64,000 bases of DNA from contig NC_087062.1 of assembly GCF_963678635.1 (NCBI RefSeq), forward strand, positions 22,918,370 through 22,982,369. Direction: 5' to 3'. Positions 1 to 10,366 of the stretch are shown here, piece after piece. Numbering within the stretch: position 1 is the first letter of the stretch; each line of letters starts with the position of its first letter. The position numbers were made by a program, and so were the translations under genes. This DNA is from Symsagittifera roscoffensis. Taxonomy: Eukaryota; Xenacoelomorpha; Acoela; Convolutidae. Below the pieces are notes generated by a model. The model searched no databases. It was not told the DNA's origin and worked only from the letters and a program-made list of their open reading frames with translations.

Positions 1-1
1 C

Positions 2-211
2 TTGAATCCATTATATTTTTGGCTATGGGGTCATTTGGGTAAAATGATATTTGATCCGAACCCCCAGACAGTCCCAAATCTTATGCAAACTGTGGAGAAC
101 GCTTGTGGAACAATAAATCCGGCGCAGGCAGTAAAAGCAGCAACAAATTTTGAGAAGCGGTTACATCTTTGTATTCAAGAAAATGGCGAACATTTCCAGC
201 AGTTATTATAA
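2..211 (+). pseudogene. Tc1/mariner-superfamily transposase, C-terminal fragment
   Basis: The frame is open from the window edge to a TAA at 209-211, so the 5' part lies outside. The peptide has the hallmarks of the C-terminus of mariner-type transposases: a WLWGHL block (the family pattern is D-F-F-L-W-G-x-L), a spacer, then RLHLCIQENGEHFQQLL directly before the stop. In the family this region follows the last catalytic Asp of the DDE/D domain, which is not visible here. There is no in-frame ATG at the left edge, so this is a continuation and not a start. Whether the upstream part is intact cannot be seen. Family assignment is firm; activity is unknown. Confidence 0.75.
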
Positions 212-828
212 CTCTTATGTACGTGTTCAAAAATCTTAATCTGTTATATAAGAAAAGTAAAAAGAATCAGTTAAATCCAATGTTCAATTTAAAAGTTATA
301 GACGTTTCAAAAAAACCATTCTTACTGAAAGACCCTGTAGTTTGGAAAATTTACTGTAATTTTTAGCTCCTCCAGCAGAATGAAAAAATTACCTATTCAT
401 CTAGTTTTTAAAGTTGAGTCAATTCTATCAAAAAAAGTCAATCACAAATTATTGTTGAAATTCGATAAAATTCAAGGGCGTACAATTTTTTATACCAAAA
501 TTTCGACAATTTCTGAAAAATTTTCGAAACAATTCAGTTTTGCTTTCTTACGTTCATTGACACTTGTTCAACTGTCTGCTGGCTGTTTATTTTTCAAACG
601 CAAAGGCATGTTGTTAATCATGCAATTTTTAAATCAATTACCTTGCTTCAAATCAGTTTGGTACAAATATTGAGCCAAGGTTATTTGCCGAGAAGTATAT
701 AAGCGTCAGTTGCTCAAGCCAACGCTTTTATTAAATTACAAACTGGCTTTTTTGAGCCTGTTTTGCATAAAAAAGTTCCCGTTATTGTCCACACTTTCAG
801 TATCAGGATTTTTGCCTAACTCTAATTC
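212..828. other. AT-rich stretch with no recognised gene
   Basis: This is AT-rich sequence with only short open frames of biased composition. It probably includes the 3' flank and terminal repeat of the mariner element on its left, but no inverted partner is visible in the window. Confidence 0.4.
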
Positions 829-1386
829 TTTTGTTTGCGGTTAAATGAAATTTCACTGTATTTTGTGCTGAACAAAATACTATAGTGCTGAATTAAAGCA
901 ATCAGATGAAATGAACTAAAACTGAATTTTCAAACTCGTTTTGCCAATTTCAGCAGTATTTGGCCAAAAAAAAAAGATTACAAAAATTCCTTGGAATTTT
1001 ACCACCATTTTTATGGCGCAATTTTTTTTTTGCAAGCTTTCGAAACAAATTACCCTCTTAAAATAGGTCAACTCATTTTGTTTAAAATTTAAGAGGGTGT
1101 CATTTGATGTAATAATGATTACAGCTTAGCATGTGTACATCCTCAATTTTGAACAGCAGAATTAACCCGTTTTAAGGGTGTAATTTTGCTTAAAATTACA
1201 CCATGAAAAAGCTGGTAATCCACGCAATTTTTGTATTCAATATTTTTTGCCCAAATATTACTGAAAATGAGAAAAACGAAATTGAAATTTCAGTTTTATT
1301 TCATTCCATCGTGTTGTGTTAATTCAGCATTATAAGATCTTGGTCAGCACAAAATGCAGTGAAAGTTCATCAAACCGCAAAAAGCG
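829..1386. repeat. Long imperfect palindrome (MITE or foldback element)
   Basis: The left arm (829-870, with TTTGCGGTT and CACTGTATTTTGTGCTG) is the reverse complement of the right arm (1346-1386, CAGCACAAAATGCAGTG and AACCGCAAAAAGCG). Further inside, TAGTGCTGAATTAA at 883 pairs with TTAATTCAGCATTA ending at 1332. That inner pair is bracketed by TA on both sides, as expected of a Tc1/mariner-type MITE. Smaller hairpins (ACCCTCTTAAAAT with ATTTAAGAGGGT) lie near the centre. It may be one 558-bp foldback, or a TA-flanked MITE of about 450 bp nested in an older inverted repeat. Confidence 0.6.
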
Positions 1387-3219
1387 TATGAACAAGTTGT
1401 TGAATAAAATCTTTGACTCAATGGCGCAAAATGGCTATATCTTGGGCAGGTTTTTCCGAAAAAGTTTTTTGTAGGGTGATTTATTGTGAAAGTAAATGGT
1501 GTATTACTTATTACATCTATCTGAAATACCCTGTATCTTGCCATTTTTGTTTAAATATACCAAGACAATTTCGTTTTAATTTAAAAAATGGAGCGGAATG
1601 TAGTTTGGTGCACTTTCAAAATTCCAATAAGTCAATTTCAAAACCAGAATGACCCTACAAAAAATTGTCGCTGGTAGAATAAAATCTCAGGGTATCAATA
1701 TCTTTTAAATTGTGTAGAAAGCTAATGCATCTTCTTGGCAGAAAAACCAACGTGAGTATAAATATTCCGTTACCTTCTCCGAAAGTTGGAACAATCATTG
1801 AGCGATCTCGGCGGTTTCATTGACGCATATTTTGAGTATTCATTTTATATTAAAAGTTCGTTGTCTGCATTCACAATCATATCTATGCAACCCATTGTCA
1901 ATAGACCGATGATTCGTGCACAACATGATCCGTGCTAATTGCATGATGGTGAGGCAAGATTACATAACCCAGAAAACTAACAAAAAGAAATTGCATTTAA
2001 TTTTGAACTTTGAGATGAAAGCAATTATCCGCTATGAGCTAAACAACTCGTATGTTAATATCTGTCCCCGTGTATCAAGAATAATCCGGTCTCGTAATAT
2101 CAAATTGTTTGATCCTCTTATCTGAAATAGGAAACCTTACTTAAAAACACCTTCTGGTTATTTTATAGGTTTCTCTGAGAGTTCTGTTACTGATAGTCTA
2201 ATAAAGGTCGCAAAGAGCTGTTAACCTTTTAGCTGACATCTTGGTTGCTCTGTATCAACTTACATAATAAAACAGAGTCTCATTGTCTGCTGAACAACTA
2301 AATAAGCTTCAGCTAATTTCCGTAACACTGCAGCGTTTTTATTCAATCATAAGCGGGGAAATGAAATCTTTTTAACCACTCCATGGCAGATTTCTAGAGT
2401 AGGTTGGAATGCAACCTATCGATTGTCTTCATCATCGTAGACCAAACAAAAAATAATCCTTTTAGCTCGAAAAATCAAAGAAAAAGCGGAACATCTTTGG
2501 TGATTTGCTGTTTTTGTTTGACGATCAATGAAAAACCATTCAATTAGAAAAACTCGTGAAAAATTTAAACTAACTTGGCTCACGTTCCGTTTTTTTATTA
2601 TCTTCACCTAATGGAGGTGTACGTGTAATCCTACTTTGAAAATATCCGGTTGAAGAGATTGCGCGTCCTCAAGTTTTCATTGATCTCAGCAACTTCATTA
2701 AAAATAATGAACACCTGGAAACGTTTGCTTTTGTTATTAAACGACGCCGCTTTTCTGTGCTTGCACGTTTCGCGAGAGGAGTTGCGGAGAGGACCCTATG
2801 GATTCAAGTGAGTTTGTAAAAAATTGTTAAAGAACTTATCAGACCTTTGTTCGGACTTTTGAACACAATGAGCTTTCAGGCCTGTTTCTCCTTTTGAGGC
2901 TCACTTCTGAAAAACTACAAGGTTGCAAAGAAAATTATGTTTATCTATTGTACAATTTACCAGTTATCATAGGTGAAATATACAAATGTGCTTGAAATAC
3001 ATAGGTGCTAAAAATGAAAATCAATCAGAGAAAGTTTTATATAGTCACGGGATAGTTTTTCGCAAATTGGGTTAAATTGATGAAACAATGGGCAAGCATA
3101 CATTGCTCTAGAAAATTGAAGAGCTTTAAACCATCTAGTTTTTTTCTTCGAACAATTCAATTTTTTCTTTTTTCATGTGTTCATAACTCTTTTATTCTGT
3201 CAGTTGGCTATGCTCTTTT
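1387..3219. other. Intergenic sequence, no gene recognised
   Basis: No frame here has protein-like composition over more than about 60 codons, and no splice-flanked coding block was found on either strand. No repeat family recognised elsewhere in the window is evident. Confidence 0.4.
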
Positions 3220-3220
3220 T

Positions 3221-3750
3221 TGTTCCGACTTTCGATACGAAAGTAACGGAATATTTGTGCTCGGAGTGAGTTTTTTTTTTCTTCAGAAAAATTTCGACTT
3301 TTTAATTAGCCATTTTTGACGGAATTTTTTTATATCATTCAAAAAGTATTGTTGTCCTGAGCTTAAATTTGAAAAGTTATTTCACCTGTGATCTTTTTTC
3401 GTAAAGTTATGAGGGTTTAAAGATTGCCATTTTGGCCATTTTGACCAATTTGGGCCATTTTGACCAATTTGGGACAATTAACGCGCAATATAATTCGCGC
3501 TATTAACGCGTAAGCTAGATTTAATCCGTCTTATAAATCGTTCCAAATTGGTTTAGCGAAGCTTATTTGCCATAATTGATTTGTTACAAGGAACGAAATC
3601 TATTTTTTTGTTCTTTATTTGGCGTGTGGGGGGATGATTTTCATAAAAATTTCAAATTTTAGAAAAAAAAATTCATTTTAATTTATTTCATTTAATTTTT
3701 TTATGTATTACTGCTGCTCAATAAACCTTAAAAGGCTATTTCATTTTAAG
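3221..3750 (+). repeat. HINE-like repeat, copy A (3' end missing)
   Basis: It starts TGTTCCGACTTTCGATACGA and is collinear for about 500 bp with the copies at 33363 and 42750. Shared blocks are TTTGTGCTCGG(A/G)GTG, TTTTTGACGGAATTTTTTTATATCATTC, a cluster of AACGCGC/GCGCTATTAACGCG words, and GGCGTGTGGGGGGATG. Copy A ends at AAAAGGCTATTT, lacking the terminal GTCGGAAC-hairpin-TCTTGTT block of the other two. A tRNA-like sequence begins where that block should be. Confidence 0.7.
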
Positions 3751-3755
3751 TTTCC

Positions 3756-3820
3756 GCGTCTGGGTGGTTAGACTGAGTGTTAGACTCTCAATCTCTAGGT
3801 CGCAGGTAAGAATCTCAGAT
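3756..3820 (+). repeat. tRNA-like sequence (probable SINE head or tRNA relic)
   Basis: TGGTTAGACTG fits a pol III A box. The anticodon-loop-like heptamer CTCTCAA would give anticodon CTC (Glu). GGTAAGAATCTC is a degraded B box. It is decayed and has no paired acceptor stem, so it is a relic and not a functional tRNA. The same CTCTCAA loop occurs in the minus-strand relic near 38990, so the two may derive from one SINE family. Confidence 0.4.
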
Positions 3821-4059
3821 GTAGCCAGACTGTTGCTAATTCGTGTCTTATTTCTATTTTTTCTTATGGCACTTTTTTGTCGTGTTCTGGCTAGTGTTTG
3901 CCCCAATACCCAATACAAAAATATGCATATACTATGAACATCACTTTTTTCGCTATAGCCAAGTTATTAGCAATTCTCAACAAAAATCTATCAGTCTACA
4001 TTCACGAACCACCCAAAATCACTAAATTTCTTTCTCGAAATGGTTATTTTCAGGATTTT

Positions 4060-4307
4060 CTCTGGGAGGGGGGAGGGAGGTGCAGATTTTCAAAAAAATT
4101 TCGAAAATTGTTGATTTTTTTAGGTCGACCAAAATGATAATTTTCCGAGCTCTCCCGAAGCACTAAAAGACCCTGTTTTGGCCAAAATCTCTGTGCCGCA
4201 GGTAAAATTTTGAAAATAGAGTTTTTAGGAACAAAGGGACACTCTGGGTCGGCAGGGGGTCGAATCCCTATGAAAAAATGATCCCCCCCCCCAAATCCGC
4301 CCCTGAT
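4060..4307. repeat. Fragment of a hAT-like MITE family
   Basis: It contains the family words AGGTCGACCAAAAT, CCGAGCTCTC, GGGGGTCGAATCCCT and a terminal AAATCCGCCCCTGA, which matches the CCGCCCCTG end of the better-preserved copy at 47550-47886. A poly-C run interrupts it near 4285. No left terminus was identified. Confidence 0.5.
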
Positions 4308-4847
4308 TCCAGATATCTTTAACTATTTCCCCATAGGGCACCTAGTAACAATCCCTACAAAAAATAATTCAATGGTTAAGCATACGTGATTTTTTCTACC
4401 TAATAACGAATCTCTCCCCCCCCCCCTATTTGCAAAAAAGGGAAATGATTAAAGAGGTTGCCAAACGGCAATTGCTACAATTAACACTTCCATGAAGTCA
4501 GATTCTACTATGAGAGACTTTCTAGAGAGCCATTTTTCTACAAAGACAATTTTGCGTTACAGTATTACTGCTTGATGTACAACAGCAGACTTTGAAGAAC
4601 TCCTAAAAAAAGTTGAAGTGTCATTTGGATTTTTTTAATAGTTGCAAGTTGGTGACATCTTTATTCGGGATTCTAAAAATTAACTTCTTGAGTTTTGTCT
4701 GATGAGTTGTACTTTTCGCGCCAAACATTAGCCTTTTCTCTTTCATGACGCGTCTATTTCAAAAATTGTTTGAAACATCATAGTATAATGGAATACAGAG
4801 AAATTAAACAACTACAACAAAAAAATAAGCTCCTTGTCGCAGTATTG

Positions 4848-5003
4848 TCATGTCGTCCTGAATACGTCGCGTCTTATAGATGCAACGCTGATTTTTGTAT
4901 TTCACGTCAACTGTAACAAAGAAATTTTTTGTCATACTGTCAACAAAATATTCAAAATTAAGTGGCCCAATCAAAATTCAAAATTATCAGTTAATCTTCC
5001 AAT
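4848..5003. repeat. Partial copy of the 8045-8210 repeat
   Basis: From TGTCATGTCGTCCTGAATAC through CCCAATCAAAATTCAAAAT this matches 8045-8210 with few changes. It is an isolated copy of the right end of tandem unit A. Open frames over both copies share peptide words such as VFHVNCNKE, but this reflects DNA homology and there is no sign of selection on protein. Confidence 0.7.
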
Positions 5004-5060
5004 TTTGAAGAATGTTACGGAACATTCATGCTAGCAGTAGCGTGCCGAAAGAGGCGTATA

Positions 5061-5877
5061 CCCGGATTGACCTCCATACACCGAAAATAGTTATCATACA
5101 ATTCCATACATCGAATGTATGGAAAAATGCTAGTCATACAATTTTCATACAACTTCTAAAAATCATTGGAAAAAACCCTTGCGCTAATTTATGCGGCTAT
5201 GTGAACCAATTAAAATAGTCTGACGATTGAAAAAACTAATTATTTTTTGGAAAAAAGTGTTTATCATACAATTTTCGGTTATATATTACAATTGGTGGTA
5301 GGTAAAATTTGAATAGCTATCAGTCGCTTTTTGTTATACTTCGCACAATATTTCTAATTTGTATCAAAAGCCAAATTTTGTGACAAAAGAAAGTGAAAAA
5401 CGTGAATTTTTGAATAGCTTTTGATCTGGAAGAGCAGTGTTTATACAATCATTCTGAGCAGAAGTATAATTGTTGATTGAAAATGAAATGACCATATAAT
5501 GCATTATAGTTCTAAAATTTAATATATGCACTATGCTCACAATTACCACCTATTGTAACATATCACCCAATTTCCATGCATGAAAATAGTATGATAAGCG
5601 TTTTTCCATTAAAAAAGTTTTTAAAAAAATTCAGAAAGCCGTTTGCAATCAAGTTATAATTCGTTGAGAGCATTTTTTGCTACACTGAGAGCACTTTCGT
5701 TTCGAAAAAAAATTAATTTGGAGCTAAGAAATGCTTATCATACAATTTCCTTATGTGGAAAAATGTTTATCATAGTTTTCATACAATTTTCTGTACGTAT
5801 GGCATTGTATGGAATTGTATGACAAGAAGATTCTCATATATGGAAATTGTATGATTAGAAGTTTTGGTCAACCGAGG
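5061..5877. repeat. Foldback element with iterated ATGATAAGC-type motif
   Basis: Ends are inverted: CCCGGATTGACC at 5061 against GGTCAACCGAGG near 5866-5877. The interior is dominated by variants of TTATCATACAATTTTCATAC and its reverse complement TATGGAAAATGTATGATAAG, so both halves can fold back. Two shorter relatives lie at 33140-33348 and 40314-40563. This copy is enlarged by AT-rich filler between the iterated words. Confidence 0.6.
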
Positions 5878-5903
5878 TAACGATAACCCAACACCCCCCC
5901 TCA

Positions 5904-5927
5904 CTCCCTCCCTCCCTCCCTCCCCCC
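5904..5927. repeat. (CCCT)n microsatellite
   Basis: Five or so CCCT units run into a C tract, just outside the right end of the foldback element. Confidence 0.8.
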
Positions 5928-6451
5928 TAAAAATTAGTGTATATTAGCGCCGAAGGCGTTTTTAGAAAATTTGTAGAGTCCGTCGCCAAAAATTGATATC
6001 TCAAAACCAGGTAATTAGGGGCGAATTTAGAGGGGAGGTGGACGACCCCTTTGGTTCGATAGAGGGTCGAATCCCTGAGGGAAGGGGGGGGGGGGGTGTT
6101 CGTCCGCCTCCACCGTCTACCTGCCTCCCCACCCCCCTAAAGCCCACCTGGTTACCTGGTTATTTCTCTGAACCAAGAAAACCCTAACCTTTAACACACA
6201 CATTCAAGCAAAAAACCCCAAAAATTCTCTCAAGCCACAAACACTTACGAAAAAAAGTGAAAAGTGCAATTTATTGAATGGTAAAAGACGTTCGTTTTTT
6301 AAACTTTTTTGTTTCCACATCCCTCTAGAAAAGGAAGGAATAGAAATTAAAATTCACTAACACCACAAAATAGATACATGACAAAGACATGTTTTTAGTT
6401 TTCACCCCGTATTTTTTATTACATTCTTTTGGTAAATTCATAAATATAACC

Positions 6452-6580
6452 TGTCTGATTCAAATTCATGACTAATACAGTAAGATGCAGAGCCTCTAAA
6501 ACATTATTTTGGTAGAAGCCACAAAGTTAACCAATCTGATTCAAATTTATGACTAATACAGTAAGATTCAGAGTTTTTTA
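6452..6580. repeat. Direct repeat of about 48 bp, two copies
   Basis: TCTGATTCAAATTCATGACT at 6456 recurs as TCTGATTCAAATTTATGACT at about 6536, and both are followed by AATACAGTAAGATNCAGAG. The period is about 80 bp. No coding content is seen. Confidence 0.65.
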
Positions 6581-6948
6581 AACATGGCTCACGTTGCTGC
6601 AAACCAAAAAAATATGTAGTTTCGAAAAATTAGGATTAAAGTGAACAAAGAACCTATATTGTTATGAATCCAAAACATATACAGCGAAAAAATGTAGGAT
6701 ACAAATATCCCTCTTTTTAAATTAAATCAACCATCACAAGTAAACTTCCCACAACAGGCATCACCCAGCAGTTAGGAAGTACTGAGCATGCTTTAAAGCC
6801 AGCCCAACCCAACGCGCTGAAACCACGCTCACAACAACTCACAATTTTTTAGGATTGTTATCAGTGTCAACTTTTTATCTAAATTAACTTAATAACAAAA
6901 AATCTACTGCAAACAATTAAGATTTACATACTGAAACTAAACAAAATT

Positions 6949-8221
6949 CGACGCTGCTGTATATACATTGTAAATAGAAACGATTGAATGAAATTTAAAC
7001 GGCAACTCGACGAGGGATGAGATGAACCCACTCAACTCAGTGCAGACATTTTTGCTGCGCCAAAAACTACCAAATAAAACTTCCATAGGGGATGCAAACT
7101 AAGAACATGTCCTTAAACTAAAACAACCAGTCTTCTCACACAGCATTTTATTTTACCTTACATCGGTCTCACTCATGGAAAATTCTAGCAAAATTCTACG
7201 ATTCACCTTGTACGGAAAATTGTACGAACCCAATACGTCTAATCTTTTCTGGCCGAAAGAAGCTTTTCCCGTAAAACAACTGCTCTGTATCAATTATAAT
7301 CCAATAAAACGAACAACAGAAAATCAAATCACACAATTCAATCCCGATTAAACATGATAAGAAAGAGATCATCTCTCGAAAAAAAAATTAAAATGATTTG
7401 ATCCTTGGAAAGTTTTAATACTTTCAGATAGTTGCGACCTTAAACAAAGAGGTTCTCCTAAGCTTTTGTTACTCGTTTTATAAATCGTTGATTTTGATTA
7501 TTAACTGTTCGAAGCAAACTTATCATTTTTTAAAATAGTTTTAGTAAAATTTACTAAAGAATCTGACTCTCCGCAGCCTGGCCGCTTTAAGAGTGAATAG
7601 AATACAGTTGAACTCAACCATTAAAAATTGTATCATTTTTTTTCGAGGATCTATTTTACCTGGAACTTACGAGCTTTAAGCGAAAAAGTGTTGGAACCGG
7701 CAGTTGCACAAACCTATCCGTTCGAAAACAGATGGTGAACACTATCTGAAACTAATTTACCAGATAGCAAAATAGATCCGTTTCATTTGGTGCGACGAAC
7801 AAAACAAAACAAATATTACAATAACAACTTACAAATCTAGCCTTAAAAACACCCAAATTTCGCTCACACAGACTTCATACTAGAATGAGCACACGACAAA
7901 TCTGATAGTTTATTACCATCGAGGACTTGCCCAAATTTTTTATCCACGGTATCACAATACTTTTTGGTCTCGCTTTCCATCAGGCTTATTTTTCGAAGCC
8001 AGCATTTTATCATATGACCGCACAAAACGAATTGTTTTGTCATGTCATGAAAGTGTATTGTCATGTCGTCCTGAATACGTCGCGTCTTACAGATGCAAGG
8101 CTGATTTCTGTATTTCACGTCAACTGTAACAAAGAAATTTTAGTCATATTGTCAACAAAATATTCAAAATTAAGTGGCCCAATCAAAATTCAAAATGATC
8201 AGTCAATCTTCCAACAAACCT
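6949..8221. repeat. Tandem duplication, unit A (about 1.27 kb)
   Basis: Unit A begins CGACGCTGCTGTATATACAT and is collinear with unit B, which starts at 8222 (CGACGCAGCTTTATATACAT). Both carry TTAAACGGCAAC, GAACCCACTCAACTCAGTGC, TCTGGCCGAAAGAAGCTT, CATTTGGTGCGA and GACTTCATAC(T/A)AGAATGAGC in the same order, with small indels. At 8009-8010 it preserves the uninterrupted TA that in unit B is occupied by a MITE. No gene is recognised in it. Confidence 0.8.
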
Positions 8222-9269
8222 CGACGCAGCTTTATATACATTGTAAATAGAAACGTTTGAATGAAACTTAAACGGCAACGTGGCGAAGGATGAGATGAAC
8301 CCACTCAACTCAGTGCAGACATTTTTGTTTTGCCAAAAACCAGCAAATGAGTTTTCCATAAGGGATGAAGACTGAGAACAACGTCATTAAATCAAAACAA
8401 GGTCGGCCAGTATTGTCACAGAGCATTTTATGATACCTTACTCGGGACTTCCTCATGGAAATTCCTAGCACAGTTCTATAATTCAGTTTCTACTGAAAAT
8501 TGCACGAAACAAGTACATCTAACCGTTTCTGGCCGAAAGAAGCTTGTTTCGTTGAACAACTGCTATGCATCAATGAGAACCCAAAAACATGAACAACAAA
8601 AAGACAGATCACACAATCAAATCCCGATTGAACATGAATTGAATGAAAGCACTCTCGAAAAAAAAATTATAAAATATTTTGATCTTCTAAAAATTTTAAG
8701 AAATCCCGGGTGCGACCTAAAATAAAGAGGTTCTCCTCTATTATTGTATCTCGCTTTATATAAATTTTAGCTTTGATTATTAACTATTTATTATCAAATT
8801 TGCTAAATTTTCCTAAAAATCTGACTCTCTGCAGTCTGACCGCTTTCAGAGTGAATAGAATATAATTGAACTCGAACACTAAACAATTTACCATTTTTAG
8901 GAGCTACTTTATCCTAGAATATTAGAGCATGAAAAGTAAAAGTAATGGATTAGGTAGTTGCCAGAACCTATATTTCCGGCAATAGATAGCGGCTTAATCA
9001 GAAAATTTACACTATCCGGAATTATTCTATGAGATAGCAAAACAGATACGTTTCATTTGGTGCGATCAGCAAAGCTGTAACAAATAATACAATAACAACT
9101 AAGCAAATCTAGCCTCAAATTACCCAACCTCCTCACACACAGACTTCATACAAGAATGAGCACACGACAAACCCGGTAGTTTTATTTTCATCGAGGATTT
9201 GCACACGTTTATGATCTACGGCATCGTAAGCGCTTTTCATCTTTCTTATTTTTCGAAGTCAACATTATA
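8222..9269. repeat. Tandem duplication, unit B
   Basis: This is the second copy of the 1.27-kb unit, diverged from unit A by substitutions and short indels. It is interrupted at 9268-9269 (TA) by the palindromic MITE. After the MITE, TCATATG resumes at 9987 as in unit A at 8011, but similarity fades within about 50 bp. Confidence 0.8.
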
Positions 9270-9984
9270 CAGTGCTGATTTAAATTATCCGGACAAAACG
9301 AACAAAACTTGAATTTTCAAACAGGTTTTTCTCAAATTTGGCTAAGATTAGACAAAAAGTAAATTGAACAAAAGTTGCTTAGAATTTCATCAGAATTAAT
9401 ATGGTGCGATTTTTTCTCCAAAATTCTCAACCAAAGTTTTATTCTAAGAATGGGTCACTTTGGGTTTTTCTAATTAATCAACAATTACGCTGAAACTATT
9501 TTGTTAATTGATGGGATGATTATATCACAAGAAGCCTTTTACACATCCCAACAAAGTTCTACGAGGTTAAATGTTCAAAAACCCGTATAAGAGAAAATAT
9601 TTTTACTTGATAACCAAGAAAGGTGATTTTTACTATGTAAAATCCAAAATCTTTGCTTAAAAACAATTTTTAAACAGTTTAGTCAAATTTTTGGAGATAA
9701 ACGCTAGTTGAACTTTGTTGGGCTGTGTAAGAGGCTTCTTGTTATATTATCCCATCAATTAACTAAATAGTTTCAGCGTAATTAGAAAAACCCAAAGTGA
9801 CCCATTTTTAGGGTAAAATTTTGGTTGAGAATTTCGGAGAAAAAATTGCACCATACTAATTCTGACGAAATTCTCAGCAACTTTTGTTCTGTTCACTTTT
9901 TGTCTAACTTGCACCCAATTCGAGAAAACGCGTCTGAAAATTCAAGTTTTGTTCGATTTGTCCGGATAATTTAAATCAGCACTG
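9270..9984. mobile_element. 715-bp palindromic MITE, Tc1/mariner type
   Basis: Both ends read CAGTGCTGATTTAAATTATC inward and are flanked by TA (9268-9269 and 9985-9986). The inverted repeat continues almost to the centre at about 9627. For example, GATGGGATGATTATATCACAAG near 9510 pairs with CTTGTTATATTATCCCATC near 9738, and CCCAACAAAGTTC pairs with GAACTTTGTTGGG. The RNA would form a very long hairpin. It has no coding capacity. The TA target and the CAGTG terminus fit non-autonomous Tc1/mariner elements. The empty site survives in the neighbouring duplicate at 8009-8010. Confidence 0.88.
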
Positions 9985-9986
9985 TA

Positions 9987-10366
9987 TCATATGTCCACAG
10001 TCCACAGTTAATAAATTGTTTGCAAACAATAATCGTCTTCATCTCGCCATTCACTGAGACTCAACAGTGCCAGTATTGGGACAAATAGTTGCAGCAGTAG
10101 TCAATCCGCCTGAAAATGGTTGACAAAAAGACAGTGTAAAATCTGGAAATATTATTTGAGAAAGCAAAACAAGTCTTTCTCCGAAATAAGCTTGATTACG
10201 TTCTGTAAGGTCAAATGGGGCTGTTAGTTTTGATAGAAATGGGGGAGACTTAAGTTGCTACTTTTAAACATCTCAATTTTTGTGTAGAGTCTTATAATTG
10301 TAACCCAGCGCCCATTTGAAATCCAATTTTAATATTTTTTGAAATGGTAAAGATTGCTGAAAGTTC
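9987..10366. other. Junction between tandem unit B and retrotransposon remnant
   Basis: There is no recognisable gene or repeat beyond the first 50 bp. The gag frame of the minus-strand retrotransposon stops at its border, so the point where the element was truncated lies at or just left of 10367. Confidence 0.4.

Noticed and set aside
7864-8250. 84- and 107-codon frames on opposite strands
   Set aside because: They lie in tandem unit A and its dispersed copy. Similarity to 4834-5034 is at DNA level, and the frame is not kept in unit B.
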